A stretch of DNA of 64,000 nt from Anthonomus grandis grandis. Lineage: Eukaryota; Arthropoda; Insecta; Coleoptera; Curculionidae. The translations under genes were made by a program, and so were the position numbers. Below, in pieces: positions 45,515-58,005 of the stretch. Every line of letters begins with the position of its first letter. Position 1 is the first letter of the stretch. The notes under the pieces were generated by a model. It had not been told where the DNA came from. It did no database searches and worked only from the letters and a program-made list of their open reading frames with translations. Where the stretch lies: NCBI RefSeq assembly GCF_022605725.1, contig NC_065555.1:13654938-13718937 (forward strand), in the 5' to 3' direction.

Positions 45515-47099
45515 CGCCAGATGGAGACACCAAAATTTAAATATTAAATAAATAGTGCGCCAAATATAAACGCTTTTCAAGTTCCTAAGTTCGAGGTTTT
45601 TTCACCTGCGGATTTACATAACGGTAATTAAACAGGTTTAAAGTGTCACGTGTATTTTGTAAATATGAAAATAGATTCGCTTATTAAATATTTCGAGTGT
45701 AAAAATTATTTTATAAGACGTCGAGCTGTAAGCACTTAATTGCTAAAATTAATTATAGATATTGTGACATTTTGAAAAGCTTGATATTCATATTTCAGTG
45801 CAACAATTAAGAGCTTTTATATAAATAAAGTTGGGAAATACTGATAAAGTGAAGAATAATTCTAGTAGTCAGTGATCCTACAAATAAAAAAATTTTGATA
45901 AAACTTGGGCTTAGATGTATTATGCATCTTTCTCTATTTAATTGTGAAATAATGAAACTTCCAAAAATGTAGAAAATTAATAACACTTTTTTTGTTTGTA
46001 CAATAAATATTAGCCTAAAATATAATACGCTTATATATTACTAAAAGTCTTGTACGCTTATTTTGATAATTAATTTTAAACAATAGACTGATTTCTAATT
46101 ATTATTTTATAAATAAAATAAAAGTGATTATACACATTTCATTTAAAAATCATACCTACTTTCTTAAGCTTTTCTCTATATTGTATAAAAGTCATTTTAA
46201 AAATCCCGCTTTTTGTGTGTGATTCTCTATTAAAGTACGTAGTAAATAATACATATTTATGTATTTAAGTACTAGTCAGTACATTGTAAAATGCAAGCAA
46301 CATTTGTATGTCTTCCTAATACGCTGTAAGACAACTTATAAAGTAAATAATTTAATTTTTAAATTAAAATAAATAATGTAATCGTCCAAAATAAAATCAA
46401 AATTGCTTATTATGCATTTGTAGCATAATGGTGTGAATTTAGGCAACTTTATAGAAAAAATGTAATTTATTTACCTTCTAAATTTGTAAATATTGTGCTA
46501 TATTAAAATATATAAAATTTAGGTTTGCAATTTGTATATAATCTTTTTGTTGTTTTGCTTGAACAATCAATTTCAGTATAAATATATTACTATCTAGCAA
46601 CGATTGTACTTTTCGCTTTTGTTGCTTTATTTTTAAGTTTGTACTGTACATTTTTCGACTGTGTTATATAATTTTAAGTTTTTATTTATTTTTTATTAGA
46701 GTATAAGGCATTTAAATCGTGTGTAAATATTTTGAAAATTTGAATTTTAAAATGATTACTCTACTGAATTTTCATTTGTTTCTTAGAGTCTGTAATTGTA
46801 TTTTTATCTATGCAATTGAAATGATGTTCTTAATTTTTTATTTCTCGATTAGTGTGACTAATGCGTAAAGAAATTTTAATTTAGTAAGGATTGTAAAAAT
46901 TAATGTCTGTAAATATGAGAGAAATAAATTACAATATATTAAATAAGTGTTTTATTTTAATAAATAATTGATTATTTATTAAAAATCCTGCACAGTGGCA
47001 AATTTAAAAAAAAAATATTTTAATTTTTTGTCTATGTCATATACTTTGAATTTTAATTTAATTTAAATGTTTAAAAAAAAAAACAAAAAAACTTTTAAT
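45515..47099 (+). other. 3' untranslated region and downstream DNA
   Basis: No further gene. AATAAA signals at 45547-45552 and 45824-45829 are candidate poly(A) sites, and others lie at about 46340-46370 and 46920. The true end of the transcript cannot be told by eye. The sequence is AT-rich throughout. Confidence 0.5.
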
Positions 47100-47600
47100 T
47101 TTCTTCTCTGCTTTGAAAAAAGCCGAAATAGTGTCTACTCAAATTATGCTGAGCGTATTTTAACAAATTTTCAAAACTCCTTTTCAAAAGCGATTAAATA
47201 TCTATTCATTAAATTATGCAGAGAATATTTAAAGACGTTTTTATTAAGTATTCAAAATTATAATTAGTCAAATTTTTCAGTTATTTTTTTTAATTAATTT
47301 TTTTTTTTAATTTAAACTTTGATCTGGGGTAAACAAGTAGGGTAAAGGCAATTTATAGGTAATTACAGGGCATAAATTATAATAAAGCAAAGGCAACTTA
47401 GGGGCTTAATTATATAAAGAATATTCATGTATATTTAAGTTGTGTTGTGTTCCATATTAATAATTCAAGTCATATGCTTTAAATTTCAATTTATATAAAT
47501 TTTTACAAACGTACTTTTGACTTTTTTCTTTTTTTTTTAAAGAAAGCTAACCTAGGTATCCACTTAAATTATGCTTAGAATTTTTCTACAATATTTCAAA
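47100..47600. repeat. Decayed repeats with an ATTTAAATTATGC core
   Basis: Words like CCATTTAAGTTATGC recur near 47135, 47207, 47430 and 47563, with spacings near 70 bp or multiples. Further single copies lie at about 51452, 52147 and 53535. The flanks of the 47430 and 51450 copies also match loosely. This looks like a dispersed or once-tandem AT-rich repeat. Confidence 0.45.
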
Positions 47601-48179
47601 ATTGCACCTAGTAAACTTTTTGAGGTATCGCTTTTTTAGAAAATAGGACAAAAATTCAAAAAAAAGTCTTGGAAATATTCTGATAAATGCTGAAATTTAA
47701 TTTTCAGGTAATTAAAGGGCATTTTATTTGAAAAAAATTAGTTGATGCTTGATAATATGTTTTCAAATCTGCATACATAGAAAATTCCTTGACAGTTACG
47801 CCTTGTGGTACTTTCCAATGATCCATCCAATGTTTGTAATTTGTGTTTGTTTTTGGGCAAAATAATATTAAATTCATTAAGTGAATGTAGCAAAATCCAA
47901 ATTTATTACTTTTAAAAACCGCCATCATATTGCTGAATATAAGTTTGATTTTTAGCTAAGGTGTCTAGGATTAATTAGATCTCAGGACTGTTAAGCTGAT
48001 ATCCTGTTTGAATACAGCAAATATGTAAACTTGTTTTGGCTTCTTACAATATTAATTTATAATATTAGCTTCAAATTAAATTGGCAATATATCTATAGTG
48101 AAATTTGAAACGTGAAGTGAAATGAAAAGTACTCTAGAGACCACATTTTTTAATTATTAACTAAAATAGATATTTTTTG
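47601..48179. other. AT-rich spacer
   Basis: No recognised feature; the open frame 47704-47928 (-) resembles nothing. Confidence 0.3.
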
Positions 48180-51100
48180 TTTTGAATAATGAATAATGTT
48201 TTTTCTTTTGTAAGAGTTTAATCAAGTTCAAGTCCTAAATTTCAATCCATTCTCTTATCCACATTTTCTGGTTATTATATACATTAGTTTTGAAAAATGG
48301 CTTGAATTTAGGGACACTAGTTAAAAGAAATTTTTTTGAGAAAAGTGACATTTTAGAAATAAAGAAAATTCATTTCTTGAGAGGATCCTTGGAAGGTAGC
48401 GCAAAGGATGCGCTAAAAATCCTAATATTATACAATGATGACAATAAATCTATTTTGGTGAATAATTTTTACAGATGAATATTTGGTCTTCCAGATATTA
48501 CTAGGAAATCAGCTGAAGAGATACGAGTATTATTAGATAGTATCGTTATAAATCTTCCGTTACTAGTGTTCCAGCGTCCTATATTGAATTGTCTTAAATT
48601 TCTTGAATTATCAGTTTATGATCAGTTTACAAAGGCAAAACCCCTTGGACTTTATCTGAGTTGTTTGAAACCCAACCATATAAGTAAAGATTATCGGTCT
48701 GGAAATAGTAGGAAATCTTTTAGTAACCACCATATGAAATTATGAAAAAAACCTTTTAAAGAAAAGCAAGTAAATTCAAATCAAGATTCTGATGTATCAT
48801 AAAATGCTATTTATAATAGCAAGTCTAACCATCTTCTGTTCTTTTGTTGGCTAGGAAAACATATTACTTTCCACTGCATTAATATAGATACTTCATTTAG
48901 ATGTCAATTTATAACTGCTTTCCTATATATAGGTTTACAATCAAATCTTTTAACTGAAGGTCTTTGTCATAAATTGGATATGAGTAAGCAAAAAATATCT
49001 TAATTATTGGTATAAAACAATTGGCTTCTGGCGTAAGATATAAATGTAATATAGTGTACAAACAAAAAATATCTTTTGTCTAATGGAACCTAGAATTGTT
49101 GGTCATCTTCCTAATAAAACCTTGTGCCTCAATTGCAGATTCTAGGATATTGAAGGTTGGTAGATACTAGTTTTGCTTCGACTTATATTATTGATCTTAT
49201 CTTAGGAGTTAACTTATTTGATCAACTTTTATGCATTGGCCACCTTAGCTTAGGTGATGTCCACCTGACATAGTAGAGTAGTACCATAGGTAGACTCATC
49301 TAACAGGTGAGTCTACCTATTATGCAGGAAATACGATTTGGATGGATTATATCAGGTCCTTGTACTTTTGGTCAAGTAATGCAATTTCCAACTAATAAGT
49401 TAAATATTAATTTGGATATTCAAAATCAACTTAAGAAATTATAGTTAGTTAAGGAATACCCAAATTCTTTAAAACCTATACTTTTAAATTATAGAAAAGA
49501 GTGTGAGGCTAGGTTTGTTCAAATAATAAAAAAAGAAACAAGAATAGATGATTTGTAGTTTAAATTTATTTTAAACCTTCTATATTTATATTTGACAATT
49601 CCAGTTCCTCCGCTAAAGTAATAGTAAAGTATACTGACTTGAAAAAAATATAAGGTCATGGGTCATATGTCTAAATGAAGGGAGAATTCTGGTGACGTTC
49701 ATTATTGTTTCACCCCCGACAGACAATAAAATCAACAATCTCTTAGTGGTATGCAGTATACTGGACCAAGCATACAAGCATATTTGTTAAAAATATTTCT
49801 AGCTTTTAAAACATATAATATAGTCGTTTGTGTAGCTGTTGCAAAAATGTGTTGCTTGTTATTTGTTAATGAGTATCAAACAAATCTACAGAAAAATTAT
49901 TGGACAGTTAGTCCAGCTGAGGATAAATTCTGTCAATACTCTCAATTCTGTAACGACTTCCGCTTTTTTTTTTGGTTATAAGGTACCTTAAACAGCTGAG
50001 TCCAAAGTTTAAAAATGAGTATCTCCAAGCTTGCAATGTAATTTTACATAGTTTGTTTTGTAGATGTTCCGTGGGGCAAAGCTCTAGATCTAGATGTTCA
50101 GTTATCTTAAATATTGAGAACTGCCTGTCTTTGTCTTCAAAATGGCAAAATGGGTACCAAATTTATCTGAAAACATAACCCAAATTGCTGGAAACAATTT
50201 GACTAATGATAGATATATTTTAGTGACAAGAATAACACTTTTAGCTTGTATCAGTAATTGAAAGGTAATAATCGTATATATATATATTATGCAATTGATA
50301 ATAAAAACTATACTAAAAAAACTATCCTTTCATCTGTTGCTGAGATATACGAACCCATATAATTTGGTTGCCCAGGCATAATTATTGCAAATGTGATTTT
50401 ACATTTTGATTATTTCTTGTCCTTGACATAAACTAAAATAAGAATTGCTATTCCTAATCATTAATTAGAAATTTCGCGAAAAATGCTTTGTTCTGATTAT
50501 CATATTGTGGACTACATAGATTCTGTGATAGTTCTGCTGAAGCAGCTTATGATGTTTATATCTACAATAAAATCTCAAATAAATTCTCAAAAAGTGATCA
50601 AACTCATATTTCCTAGTATTCCCTACGGCTAAGGTGGCTTATCTGAAATCGATAACACTTCTTCTCGAGTAGAATTATTACCTTCAAAAGATTAGTAAAT
50701 AATAATATTATAAACACATTCGTTGGAAATCGTGTATCCCAAAGAGAATTATTGACTTTAATTTATGATTGGCATCATGTCTCAACAAAGAACAATCCTG
50801 CAGATATACTGTCTAAAAAATGTTATCCTAAGCAGTTAGTTGGTAATAAAATATGATGGAATAGTCCTTAGTTGCTAAGTAATGATTACTCGAAAGTCAA
50901 TTATCAAAATTGAAGTATTGCCTAAAGAAAAGAGAAAGGCTTACACTTGCCACGTCATTCCTTAATATTTCCGACATAGAGATTTTTGTTTAAAGCGTAA
51001 TAATTATTTTTATTTACGTTGTACCTATATTTGCAGAGAAATTAGAAAAAACATACAACTTACAGTTCATAAGCTAAAGTTATTCTTTGCAAAACATTTG

Positions 51101-51340
51101 TGATAATCTTGCAAAAGAAATCCTTGTCATACGAGTATTTATTACTTTCTTAAAGGCAGCAATGTCGTAAAGGGCATTTGAGTGCCTATTTATTAATGTG
51201 AAGGAAGTCTTTAACATAAGTAGTAAATTAGAATTATAATACCTGAATTATGCTAAAAAACATCCTGCAGTTTTGTCATGCAAACATCACTTTAGAAAAT
51301 GTTCACAAATGTTTAAATTACTTCAAAACCTTAATCTACT
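48180..51340 (+). mobile_element. Heavily decayed BEL/Pao retrotransposon
   Basis: Plus-strand traces appear in exact BEL/Pao order. Gag: FLRGSLEGSAKDALKILILY (48385). Protease: FLYIGLQSNLLTEGLCHKL (about 48920), where the usual LDSGSQSN has lost its aspartate. DLILGVNLFDQLL (about 49195) and RFGWIISGP (49330) follow. RT: TGPSIQAYLLKIFLAFKTYN (49755) and a ruined YVDD near 50050. RNase H: HRFCDSSAEAAYDVYIY (about 50515) and STKNNPADILSKK (50780). Integrase start: YAKKHPAVLS (about 51250). Dozens of stops and frameshifts. LTRs were not identified. It is far older than the element at 14.7 kb. Confidence 0.75.
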
Positions 51341-53639
51341 TTTTCTTTTTAAACAAAACTTTGTAATATTTTTATTAGTCTTAAATTCCTGTAACCTATT
51401 TTTAATAGAATAATAAGTGCCCTAATTTATGTAAATAATATTAGTGTCCATTTAAGTTATGCTGTATTTTATATATATAATCCAAGTCTTGTCAATATTT
51501 ACCAAAATTTAGAAGTTTTTGCAAAAATTATATAAGTGTCCTACAAACCAACCTGTTTTATATTTACTTACTAACATGTTATTTAATATTTCCTAATTAT
51601 TTTTACTTAAGCTGCTGAGAATACAATGAATTTTCTTACTTAACCTCCTGGCAGTTGCCAGTTTCAGTTGAAACAGCTTCATCAGATTTATATAAAATAG
51701 ACTTTTACTTTTGCCTTTTCATAAAGTTAAAATAACTAATAACTAGCCAGTTAGAACAGAAATTACTCATCAATTACCTAAGGCAAAGGACCTTAATGCT
51801 ATACCGGTATAATTAGTAATATAACCTTAAGGGCTTGGTTAAAATAGATGCATATGACGCCTGGAGGCAGCCCTTCATCAGTTCACGTTTGCTATTAGAC
51901 AATTTCAATTTTGATCCCTTGCCAAACGTAATCATTAGACCTAATAATGATATTATAGCTACATATTGCTCTGGTCTATCATCAATAACAATTTGCTTAA
52001 AGTTTCAGAATCTAGTAATCTGAAATAACGTATTCAGGCATATATTGATTTTTTTGTCATTATTTAGGCTGCAGCTAATTTATCCTGCAGTTAATTTAAT
52101 TATTACGTTTTTACTAAATTAAATAAATATTATCTTAAATGCGTGTTCATTAAAGTTATGCATTGCTTCTGAAGGCATTTCGATGATATCTCTTACCTTT
52201 ACGTGTTCACTTTGGCATTGACAATATTCAAAAGCATTTGTATTCAATCACTGGGAGTACCAGAAACATTATTTTATGTGTATTAATTAATTGTTTTTAA
52301 CAAAAAATAGTCCTAGAGTAAAAAAAAAAAGAAATTCATAAAATTGGTTAGGTCAGAACCTATCTGTGCTAATGTCTGGATCAAGTTATTATTATTTTTT
52401 TATTAATTTTTAAATAAGCACAGAGAAGCTAGAGATTAAAAGATTGTATTAAATTGCTTTAGATATTTGCCCATAAAGTAGAACGTCAGCATGCATTTAG
52501 GCTCTTGCACATTTCCGAAATTTACGAAATTCATATCGACAGGAACAGGTGGCTTTAACGTGCTGATTGTCAGGCTAATGGTTATTTAAATATATGGATC
52601 CAGTGATTTAATGGCTTAATGGCGGGTACAAAATTGTACTTTTGTACAGGAAAATTAAAAACCATTTTTAGGTTATTGCGTGACAATTTCAATAAAAAAT
52701 TAAGTATTTTAAGGCAACTTGTTTCATGCTATAACCATTGATCTTTAGATGATAACATTTAAACGAAAGCAGTAACAGGATAATCAATTTTTATTTGCGA
52801 TAGCATTTAAAATAAAAACAGATTTAAAGGTTGTTAGTAAATTGCTATGTAAAGCACCGGGTAGAACTATCCCAATATTATTAGGTACAGTATAAAGTAT
52901 ATTATAATCAGCAATTAATGCCAAAACTAAAGCATAACTTAAATGGATACGATTATCACTTAAAAATTCTTTCATTGAAATCGGTTTTAGTAATCGAACA
53001 ACAATAAAAATATTTCATGGTAATATTTACAAAAAAAGTATGAGTATACATATGGGGTGGTCGAACTAAAACGTACTATAAAGTATGGTTAAGAAAGATA
53101 TAACTAAATTTTATTTAGACAGCTGGAATAAATTATTTGAAATATTTTACTATTTTTGCTGTTTCAAATTCTTATGTTATATTTTAAATATAAGTAAAAT
53201 AATATTAGAAGGATACTTAATAAAAAACAAAAAGAATTAAAATACACTTAAAATTTCCGTTAGGCAAAGCTAACAATAAATAAAGTAATAAAGAAAAGAA
53301 CAGAAAAAATAAAATAACAAGAAATAAGAGATTTGCGGAAATAAAAAATATTCTGTGATGTAGGATCTTTGACGAAATAATGGGGAAAAGCGCAAAGATT
53401 AAATTATCCTTTTATAAAGAAAAAAAAATATATAATAGAAGAAACAAGAAGAACGAGATGGGTGTTCATTAAGAATATCAAGATCTAACTAGAAAAAAGA
53501 AAAAAGGATAAATTCTTTAAATGAGAGTTGTATCCATTTAAGTTATGCATTTGTAAACAACAGTTTCAAAGCATTGCATTTTTTTTTTTTAATATAGCAG
53601 AAGAATTTAAATAAATCTGTAATATCATACTAATATGTT
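51341..53639. other. AT-rich DNA with scattered repeat copies
   Basis: Single copies of the CCATTTAAGTTATGC repeat lie near 51452, 52147 and 53535. Short frames at 51835-52023 (+) and 52784-52975 (-) are unrecognised. Any LTR and the rest of the integrase of the old BEL element would be expected here, but I cannot see them. Confidence 0.4.
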
Positions 53640-54180
53640 CCCAAAAACCCCAAATTAGTTACTAAAGCTGGAAATGATGACTTAATGGTAGTCCGACATA
53701 TAATTACCGTACCCTAAGAACGAAAAGTTTATAGTGCCATTAGTTTTTGTTTCTCGACTAATGACAGTGAGCCGTCAAAGAAACAATTGTCTTCAGTACA
53801 ATGTTCTCGGAACAACTATAAAGGACAATATTATTATACACTCAACTCTTGGAAATTTTGTTTAAGCTTCTTTTGATAATTATGGTTATTACCATCGGGC
53901 AGGAACGAAATTCAACTACCGAGAATCGAGTAATAATTACCTTGTAGATTTTTAGCGGCAAATAGACATCCATTAGTTTTCATACCCGTCAACGATTATT
54001 TTCATATTAACCTTGTATAGAGGCGCAAGCTGTCAGACCATCAGCGAGCTCATATTCTGTTACGATAACTAGTCAAAGATTAAATTTATTCATTAGTTTG
54101 AGCCTTAACGATGCTATGCAGTCCATTTACACTGCCTAATGGTTTTTATCTTATGAACTTTTTACGGGGTGTTACGAATT
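53640..54180. promoter_or_regulatory. Candidate conserved non-coding block
   Basis: Unlike its neighbours, this stretch is of high complexity with balanced bases, no simple runs and no transposon similarity. It repeatedly shows homeodomain-type cores: ATTAGT at 53655, 53737, 53971 and 54091; TAATTACC near 53702 and 53934. It might be a regulatory region. It may also just be unique DNA. Confidence 0.25.
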
Positions 54181-54289
54181 AGTGACATTAAGTCAGTATG
54201 TCAAAATATCACAAAATTTTTTTAATAAAATTTTTAACAAATTCCTGCCTTATTTTTAAAAAATATTTAATAACTAGAACTGTGTGTGA

Positions 54290-55254
54290 AAAAAAGGAAA
54301 TGAAAGGTTAGAACGTACATCAAAAGAAGCTGCTTGTCTGGTCAATCCACCAGAAACATATAATCTAATTTTGTGGAGTAGATCAGGAGATAAACTATTG
54401 GAGTGAAGAACGTCATTGAAGATGGTTAAATCATGATGTTTTTAACGATTTTAAAGACTAAGAAGATGTAATTCACCTTTAAATTCTTCATAAAGATAAA
54501 GGAATATTGCTCTTAAAAGCAGTATTCCTTAAAATTTTGAATTGGATTATGCTGGACTTGCTCAATGATTTGTGTGAGGTTGTTATGATATGGGAACCAT
54601 ACGCAGGACCCATATTTAGGGGAGAATAAACCAAAGTACAGTGAGGGAGTTTTATAAAATTTATATCCTAAAAATTTCTGGTGTATCTCTTGGTGAACCC
54701 AAATATTTAAAGAGACTTAGACAAAGCTGACATAACTTAGACACTAGATAACACTTAGATCCTATTAAAGTTGAATTGACACACCCTTACCATGTGCTTA
54801 CGATTAGTTAAGTAGCTTTTAGGGCAATCGTAAATGTATCCGCTAAAGCCAAACTGAGCTAATAAAGACATTTAGTTTGGTAGACCTTTTTGCCATAAAG
54901 CCAAATATCATGTTATCTAGTTCAGTGGTAAGAACACCAGCAAGATAACCATGTACAAGCTTTTTAAACAGCTTGAGATAAATACTTAGGATGCTAATTT
55001 GCCTATAGTTTTCATTCTAAGCGCTATTGCCAAAATTTAAAATCGGTGTGATATAACTGTATTTCCAAAAATTTAGAAAAAACCCCAGATTTCAAAGATA
55101 AACTGAATATTGTAAACAATGGATTCGATATTATAAATATATCTTTACAAAAACAAGAGAAAAATATTTGGTAACATAAATTTGTTACAACACACAAGTA
55201 AAACTGTTTATCTTTAATGAAATGACCATCTTTGAAATGACCAAAAAAAAACAA
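54290..55254 (-). mobile_element. Eroded LINE reverse transcriptase
   Basis: From 55254 down: a pre-RT piece, then RQISILSIYLKLFKKLVHGY (about 54990), a match to the NYRPISxLS motif, then FGFMAKRST (about 54900). Next come, in the C-terminal arm, YGSCVWFPYHNNLTQIIEQV (about 54600) and scattered pieces to 54300. The palm domain with YADD is deleted. It resembles Jockey-type elements. Confidence 0.6.
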
Positions 55255-55329
55255 TGTTAATGTAGATTTTTAATATGCTCACCACGAACGTCCCAAAAAC
55301 ATGCTAATCTTAAATGAAAAAAATGTCTG

Positions 55330-55900
55330 ACGTTACTCAACATCTCAGATATGACCGAACTAATGGCAACCATCGACGGGTTTAGTTAAACAATATTTTT
55401 GATATATCCCTACGTAAAGAAGTCTAATGGCTTCAGATCAAGGGATCATGCTGGCCATTTCATCGGTTCTCAGTGGATAGGGACTGATTTTGGAAATATT
55501 CGATTAAGGTGCAATACATTTGTTTGGTAATAGGGTGGTGCTTCATCTTGCTAAGACCAAATGATATTAACTGGTACTTATAGGTTTGCTGGATCAGGAT
55601 ATAAGTTTATGAAAGTTGGCACGACATTATTTTGAAGCAGTAATTTATCACCATTTAAATTGCCATCGATAAACAAGGAACCTATGATATGATCTCCAAC
55701 AATTTCTACCGAAACATTGACCTTTTTAGGGTATTGAGTATCTTGTTCTCTCAGACCAATAGCAGCACAAATTTTGTCAATTAGCATAACCATGAAGTAC
55801 ATTTATCAGAAAACAAAACATGCTCTGATTAGGAACTTATTGTTGTCTAATATTGCCATCATCATTTGTTCATCAAAATTCGACTCCATGAGTTCTCGAG
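55330..55900 (-). pseudogene. Tc1/mariner-type transposase fragment
   Basis: A frame at 55802-55578 reads LREQDTQYPKKVNVSVEIVG then DHIIGSLFIDGNLNGDKLL, the central part of this transposase group (YPxKVNVWxGI and IIGPxFIDG, with W and P lost). Eroded flanks extend to about 55330. No ends seen. Confidence 0.6.
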
Positions 55901-56541
55901 TTAGTATTAATTTATAGGAGTGCATTTATATTTCTTTTAATATGCGAATAATCAATTAAAGGGTGACATCGAACATTGACGCTGCTTGTTGACTAAAATT
56001 ATGTGGATTTCAAGCATAATATCTAATTTGCTATCATTCCTTTAATTTAACTTAAATAATTTTGCCAATATTTTATTTTAAAAGAATTAAATAATTGTTA
56101 TTATAAAAAAGTGTAATATTTCGACTTAATTGACCTAAGAATTTAAAGCCTTGTCTATACATTTTAATATACGATCTAAACTTAACATGGTTAGACACTT
56201 ATGGGGAAAAATTGTGGTTAGTGTTGAAGCTTTTTTTAGCAATATATCTCTTGGAGATCTCTTGGTGGCAGCGTAGCCCGAAGCACGGTTGTTTGGCTTA
56301 AGCAGTTCAAAGTAAAAAAGATCAGTTTAAATTTAGTGTTTAAATTTAATTTTTTTGTCGTTTATCAGTAACTGGCAAGTGCATTATCCATCAGTGCTGT
56401 TATCGTGGCGAAAGAAATACTTATAAAGTAAAAAATTGCTTTGACAACCTTTATAAACAATCGAATTGGACTTTGAACCGAGGTCGTATTTCATGGTATT
56501 CTATTGTAACGACTGAGTTGTACTCCCGCGGCGTTGTCAAT

Positions 56542-57912
56542 ATGACCTCAAAATCGTGTAAAATGTGCAAGGCCAACATTGGAAAGAAAATTAAACTGCA
56601 GTGTGGCTGTTGATTAATTGCGCTGAGTTCAAATAAAAAATAAAATTAAAAGTTAGTTAATTCACGATGAAAAAAAAGGGAAAAAAAGGTAATTTAGTGG
56701 ACTGTAAACACTTAATGAGATTAACTAAAAACTTGGAAAACGCTGTTGTGAGACCTTACCTTTTATTATCGGTGGCCAAGATTTACGAATTATCTACACT
56801 TTCACGCTAGCGATTTTTCGGTGTTGAGTCGCGACTCTAAACTGTTTGACGATTAGAGCTCGAATAAATCATGCACTGTTTAAGGCCTCAAAATGAGGAG
56901 TTGAAATTCAAGAAAAAAAAATTAAATTATTTAAACAAATGAAATACTTCCTTAACAAGGTGAGTCAACCAAAGGCATTAAATTTAACTAAAGAAAAAAT
57001 ACCGAGTGATAAAAGAACATGAATTAATATGAACTAAATAAACTAAATGAAAATTAAATGAAAACTTAACAGTGGCCACTGCAAAGGTTATTTTCATATT
57101 CAGTGCGGAAACGTTACCAAAGTAGATGCTCGGGTGATGCAAGCAAAGAAATCTCCGTGGTGCTGTACAGAACGTAAACAAGATGAGGATGCGTCAGTAA
57201 ATAATATAACTAGGAGATCGCTGCTTTTTGCGCAACCCAGTACGTCTAATAAAGATCCGGAGCTTAAGATGATCTTTAGAAGCCTTTAGGATGAAATTGA
57301 AAAACTTCGAAAATTCATAGACTTTTTAAACCAAAAGTACGAAGAAGAAAAGACCCGCTCAAAAGTTTTGACGGACATGGTAAATGAAGTTGTACAAGAG
57401 AATGCTATCCTAAAATAAGAGGTAGAATGTTTGAAATCATCTCAAGCCTCCCAGGAATTTAAAAAAATTAGGAATATGCATAACAGGGCTAATTAGGGGG
57501 GAAGAGGAGAAAAACCAGACGGCTTCAAAAGCAATCAGGCTTTTTCAATATTTAAATGTTGATGCTTCTGAGGCTAACATAGAATATATAAAACATGTCA
57601 CTAAAAAATGGCGATTTTAAGGTTATACTTACTCTACCCACTGAGCTGAAAAGGGCGGTTCTGGAAGCGCGCTATAAGAGGGGAAAGATGACAGTGAAGA
57701 ATTCTGGGCTGGGACACTCATTGGATCGAATTTTCTTAGATGAAGATATGACCAAAGGCACATACGAGCTTTTTAAAAAAGCCAAGAATTTGAGACAAAA
57801 AGGTTACAAATTTGTATGGCACAAAAATGGACAGATCTTAGCTAGGAAGGATGATGGTGAGCCAGTAATTGCAATAAAAAGTATGGGGTTCTTAGAAAGC
57901 TCGCTGGCTTAG
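56542..57912 (+). pseudogene. LINE ORF1 with PHD-like finger and coiled coil
   Basis: ATG at 56542. The first 22 codons carry the opening cysteines of a PHD-like zinc finger (SCKMCKANIG). The frame is then cut by a 464-bp LTR plus duplicated target and resumes at 57077 with the rest of the finger (HCKGYFHIQC, then a late CC pair). In-frame stops (near 57288 and 57417) and a frameshift near 57600 follow. A Glu/Lys-rich coiled-coil stretch lies around 57290-57470, and the C-terminus (57595-57912) ends with FVWHKNGQILARKDDG. The protein would bind element RNA. It is non-functional here. Confidence 0.75.
56608..57071. repeat. Solo LTR with 5-bp target duplication
   Basis: 464 bp starting TGTTGATTAATT and ending AAACTTAACA (inverted TGTT/AACA ends), flanked by the perfect 5-bp duplication GTGGC (56603-56607 and 57072-57076). 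Its removal with one duplicate restores the PHD finger reading frame, which proves it is an insertion. No internal retrotransposon sequence remains, so it arose by LTR-LTR recombination. It is not alike in sequence to the BEL LTR at 14659. AATAAA motifs occur at both ends of it. Confidence 0.9.
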
Positions 57913-58005
57913 TTGTTTTGTTTTTTACTGTTTTTTTTTTCTTTTTTTTTTGGTTACTTTGGGTTTATTAAGGTATGATTTATTTGTTTTTTTTTCTAAC
58001 TTTTT

